Source: Alphaproteobacteria bacterium
GTDB taxonomy: Bacteria > Pseudomonadota > Alphaproteobacteria > UBA6615
Assembly (NCBI GenBank): GCA_013003285.1
Contig: JABDJY010000331.1
Span: 1-9,436 of the forward strand
Reading direction: 5' to 3'
DNA: 9,436 bases
Of the stretch, positions 6,967 through 9,436 are shown one piece after another. How positions within the stretch are numbered: position 1 is the stretch's first letter; each line of letters begins with the position of its first letter. A program made the translations under genes and the position numbers. Below the pieces are notes generated by a model. It did no database searches and was not told where the DNA came from. It was given only the letters and a program-made list of their open reading frames with translations.

Positions 6967-8676
6967 TTAGGCCGCGTCGCGCGGCGATGCGGCGGCCACC
7001 GACGCGTCGCCGCCGAGCAGCCGTTCGGCCGCAGCGCGGGCCTCGTCGGTAATTTCCGCACCGGCGAGCATGCGGGCGATTTCTTCCCGGCGCGCCGGTT
7101 CGTCGAGCGGTTCGACCCGGGTCGCCACCGACGCGCCGTCACCGTCTTTGGAAACCCGCCAATGGCGCTCACCCACCGCCGCAACCTGTGGGCTATGGGT
7201 CACCACAAGAATTTGCCGGTCGGAGGTATCGGCGAGCACGGCCAGCCGTTCGCCCACGGCGGCGGCGGTTGCGCCACCGACCCCGGCGTCGACCTCGTCG
7301 AATATCAACGTCGTCGCGCCACCGGCATCGGCGAGCACGACCTTGAGCGCCAGCAGAAAGCGGCTGAGTTCGCCGCCCGAAGCGATTTTACCCAGCGGAC
7401 CCGGCGCGCTGCCCGGATTGGTGGCGATGCGGAACTCTACCGCGTCGAGACCGGTTGCCGACCAGGCGGATTCCGGAAGACGCTCGATGCCGCTCTTGAA
7501 GGTGGCGTTATCCAGTTTGAGCGGTGGCAATTCGCGTCCAACGGCCCGATCCAGCGCACGGGCGGACTTGCTGCGCCCCGCCGACAGGCGCTCACCGGCG
7601 GCAACATATGCCCGCCGCGCGCTCTCCGCCGCTTTCGCTAAGGCGGTCAATTTATCGCTGTTACCGTCCAACGCCGCCAGCCGATCGGCCAGCTTGGTAT
7701 GAATGTCGGCCAGATGATCGACATCCGTATTATGCTTGCGGGCCGCCGCGCGCAGCGCAAATAGCCGCTCCTCTACCGTATCGAGACGGCCGGTGTCGGT
7801 CTCGATGGCGTGGGCGAGGGCCTGCAACTCCTGTAAGGCTTCCAGGGTTTCAGCCGTGCTGCGATCCAGCGCCGCGATGATCGGGTCGAGCCGCCCACCG
7901 CTGAATTCCGCCGCCCGCGCCAGGGTTCGCGAGGCGCGTTGCAGGGCCGGTTCGGCACCGGTATCGCCGGCCAAATCGTCCAACGCTTCGTTGAAAGCCG
8001 TCATCAGCCGCTCGCCGTTTTGCATTAACTGGCGTTGGCTGGCCAGTGTGGCTTCCTCGCCTTCAGCGGGGGCTAAATCGTTTAATTCGGTGACATCGTG
8101 GCGCAGCTGCTCTTCTTCGGCGCGCGCCGCGACAACGTCGGCTTCAGCGTCCGCCAAGGCGGTGCGCGTAACAGCCCAGGCGTCGAACAGTTCCGATACT
8201 TTGATCGCTTGTGGGGTGAGATTGCCGAACAGGTCGAGGGCAGTGCGTTGCACCGCCGGCGCGGCCAGGGCGAAGCGTTCGAACTGGCCCTGAATTTCCA
8301 CCAGCTTTTCGCCGAGTTGGCGCAGCAATCTGGCGGTGGCCGGTTGGTCGTTGACGAAGGCGCGGCTGCGGCCATCGCGCCCGACGATCCGGCGCAGCAA
8401 GATTTGGTCTTCGTCCGCCTCAAGACCATGCTCGGCGAGCAACGCGCCGGCCGGGTGATCGCCGGTAACCTCGAAACTTGCCGAGACAATCGCCTGCTCG
8501 GCGCCGGGGCGTATCAAGCCTGCATCGGCGCGCATGCCGAGCGCCAAACCAAGGGAATCGAGAAGGATCGATTTACCGGCGCCGGTCTCACCGGTGAGGA
8601 CGCCCAACCCGGTATCGAAATCCAGTTCGAGGCGGTCGATCAGGACGACGTCCCGAATCGACAGGTGGCGCAACAT
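6967..8676 (-). CDS. recN: DNA repair ATPase RecN
   Basis: SMC-like ATPase that supports RecA-dependent repair of double-strand breaks; acts on DNA in the cytoplasm. The 569 residues are close to the usual 550-570. The N-terminal ATPase half has Walker A GETGAGKS at 29-36 and a Q-loop region EIQGQFE at 127-133. A long charged, Ala/Leu/Glu-rich middle (about 150-375) is the expected coiled coil. The C-terminal half has the ABC signature ASGGELSRF at 432-440, Walker B TLIFDEVDAGVGG at 456-468 and the H-loop VVTHSPQVAA at 491-500. ATG 8676 gives the standard opening MLRHLSIRDVVLIDRL. Only 6 bases separate it from the bamD stop, so the two are almost certainly co-transcribed. I saw no LexA-type operator, and there is little room for one upstream; SOS control, if any, would have to act from within or before bamD. 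Confidence 0.96.
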   Translation of the reverse strand: MLRHLSIRDVVLIDRLELDFDTGLGVLTGETGAGKSILLDSLGLALGMRADAGLIRPGAEQAIVSASFEVTGDHPAGALLAEHGLEADEDQILLRRIVGRDGRSRAFVNDQPATARLLRQLGEKLVEIQGQFERFALAAPAVQRTALDLFGNLTPQAIKVSELFDAWAVTRTALADAEADVVAARAEEEQLRHDVTELNDLAPAEGEEATLASQRQLMQNGERLMTAFNEALDDLAGDTGAEPALQRASRTLARAAEFSGGRLDPIIAALDRSTAETLEALQELQALAHAIETDTGRLDTVEERLFALRAAARKHNTDVDHLADIHTKLADRLAALDGNSDKLTALAKAAESARRAYVAAGERLSAGRSKSARALDRAVGRELPPLKLDNATFKSGIERLPESAWSATGLDAVEFRIATNPGSAPGPLGKIASGGELSRFLLALKVVLADAGGATTLIFDEVDAGVGGATAAAVGERLAVLADTSDRQILVVTHSPQVAAVGERHWRVSKDGDGASVATRVEPLDEPARREEIARMLAGAEITDEARAAAERLLGGDASVAAASPRDAA

Positions 8677-8682
8677 TAGCGC

Positions 8683-9436
8683 TTAAAAAGGCCAGAGTCG
8701 GCTGAAGAAACCGCGCTCTTCGGGTAACTCGTCCGCGACGCCGTCGCCGTCGATATCGCGAACGACAACACCTTCGACCAGCTGGAAACTATCGACATAC
8801 CATTGGCTGCCGGGGAAGTTGTGGCCCAACACGGCAGCATTTTCGCGCGCTTCCGGCTCAATACCGATCGCGGTATAGGCTTCGGAAATACGATGGAGCG
8901 CCTCGGGCGTATGGGTTGTCGACTGATAGGTGTCGATGACATTGCGGAAGCGGTTGATGGCCGCCAGATACTGGCCACGGTTTAAGTAGAACCGCCCCAC
9001 TTCCATTTCCTTACCGGCCAGATGATCTTGCGTCAAATCGATCTTGAGCTGGGCGTCACGCGCATACTTACTCTCGGGAAAGCGTCTTGTGACATCACTC
9101 AGCGATCCCAGCGCCAACTCGGTAACGCGCTGGTCGCGGCCCACATCGGTGATTTGTTCATAATAGCTCAGGCCCTTGAGGTAGTAGGCGTAAGATATAT
9201 CGCGGTTGCCGGGATGAAGCTGAATGAAGCGGTCGAGGGCCAGAATCGCATCGTCATAATCGCCACGGGCATAGAAGGAATAGGCCCCCATCAGCTGGGC
9301 CTTTGTTGCCCAAATCGAATAGGGATGTTGGCGTTCGACCTCTAGAAATAGGTCGCTCGCCTCAGCGAATTCCTCAACAGCAACCTGATCGACGGCCTCG
9401 TTATAGAGTTCCTCCACCGGGCGTTCGACATAGACT
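8683..9436 (-). CDS. bamD: Outer membrane protein assembly factor BamD (ComL/YfiO), 5' end outside the window
   Basis: Lipoprotein subunit of the BAM complex that, with BamA, inserts beta-barrel proteins into the outer membrane; anchored on its periplasmic face. The frame is open to the right edge, and 250 residues are visible, starting VYVERPVEELYNEA, a typical mature BamD opening just after the lipid anchor. The signal peptide and lipobox cysteine are therefore off the window. An internal GTG at 9417 is not the start. Helical TPR-like repeats follow, with family hallmarks FLEVERQHPYSIWA, AILALDRFIQLHPG, AYYLKGLSYYEQI, SKYARDAQLKIDL and EVGRFYLNRGQYLAAINRF. The C-terminal tail is unusual: it holds an acidic DIDGDGVADE loop (8728-8757) before ending FFSRLWPF. 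The gene runs straight into recN with a 6-base gap. In related bacteria lpxC usually lies upstream, which predicts lpxC just beyond the right edge. Confidence 0.95.
   Translation of the reverse strand, partial: VYVERPVEELYNEAVDQVAVEEFAEASDLFLEVERQHPYSIWATKAQLMGAYSFYARGDYDDAILALDRFIQLHPGNRDISYAYYLKGLSYYEQITDVGRDQRVTELALGSLSDVTRRFPESKYARDAQLKIDLTQDHLAGKEMEVGRFYLNRGQYLAAINRFRNVIDTYQSTTHTPEALHRISEAYTAIGIEPEARENAAVLGHNFPGSQWYVDSFQLVEGVVVRDIDGDGVADELPEERGFFSRLWPF

Noticed and set aside
6009..7184. A 391-codon minus-strand frame overlapping the EamA gene and the end of recN.
   Set aside because: Same-strand out-of-frame shadow; rich in Arg, Pro and Ala without family features, while the EamA and RecN frames are clearly real.
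8681..8712. Short hairpin and T5 run at the end of bamD (minus strand, GCC...GGC then CTTTTT), possible terminator before recN.
   Set aside because: The stem is only 3-4 bp and the T-run belongs to the conserved-looking tail codons (Trp-Pro-Phe-stop); recN begins 6 bases later and must be read through.
1..9436. Search by eye for CRISPR arrays, tRNA genes, insertion-sequence ends, phage or toxin-antitoxin genes and tandem repeats.
   Set aside because: None seen; the window is almost completely filled by seven core-type genes in consistent frames.

Overview
The window is a gene-dense, GC-rich stretch of bacterial chromosome with seven protein-coding genes and almost no intergenic space. Protein sequence and gene order suggest an alphaproteobacterium, probably near the Rhodospirillales. 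The reasons are an alphaproteobacterial-type UvrD/PcrA C-terminus, a long three-domain aminopeptidase P, and the bamD-recN-...-ligA order that alphaproteobacteria commonly show downstream of the ftsZ-lpxC cell-division/envelope cluster. This placement rests on recognition by eye, not on a database search. I see no rRNA, tRNA, CRISPR, insertion sequence, phage gene or long repeat.

Left half, plus strand (1-3933): the 3' part of a uvrD/pcrA DNA helicase gene, cut by the left window edge; prmA (ribosomal protein L11 methyltransferase), whose GTG start overlaps the uvrD stop by 4 bases; and, after a 55-base gap, a 602-residue M24B Xaa-Pro aminopeptidase. Right half, minus strand, read from right to left (9436-3940): bamD (outer-membrane assembly lipoprotein, cut at its 5' end by the right edge), recN (SMC-like recombination/repair ATPase), an EamA/DMT-family membrane transporter, and ligA (NAD-dependent DNA ligase). 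The two blocks converge at 3933/3940 with only 6 bases between stop codons.

Most of the genes are housekeeping: DNA repair and replication (uvrD, recN, ligA), envelope biogenesis (bamD), ribosomal protein modification (prmA), peptide turnover (aminopeptidase P), plus one transporter of unknown substrate. I found no convincing undescribed system. Points worth a second look are modest: a calcium-loop-like DxDxDG motif in the BamD tail; a hairpin plus T-run inside the 3' end of ligA that could terminate the convergent aminopeptidase transcript, the same bases forming a dnaX-like slippery heptamer plus stem in the ligA message; a transporter gene between recN and ligA; and no recognisable Shine-Dalgarno sequence at any of the five visible gene starts.
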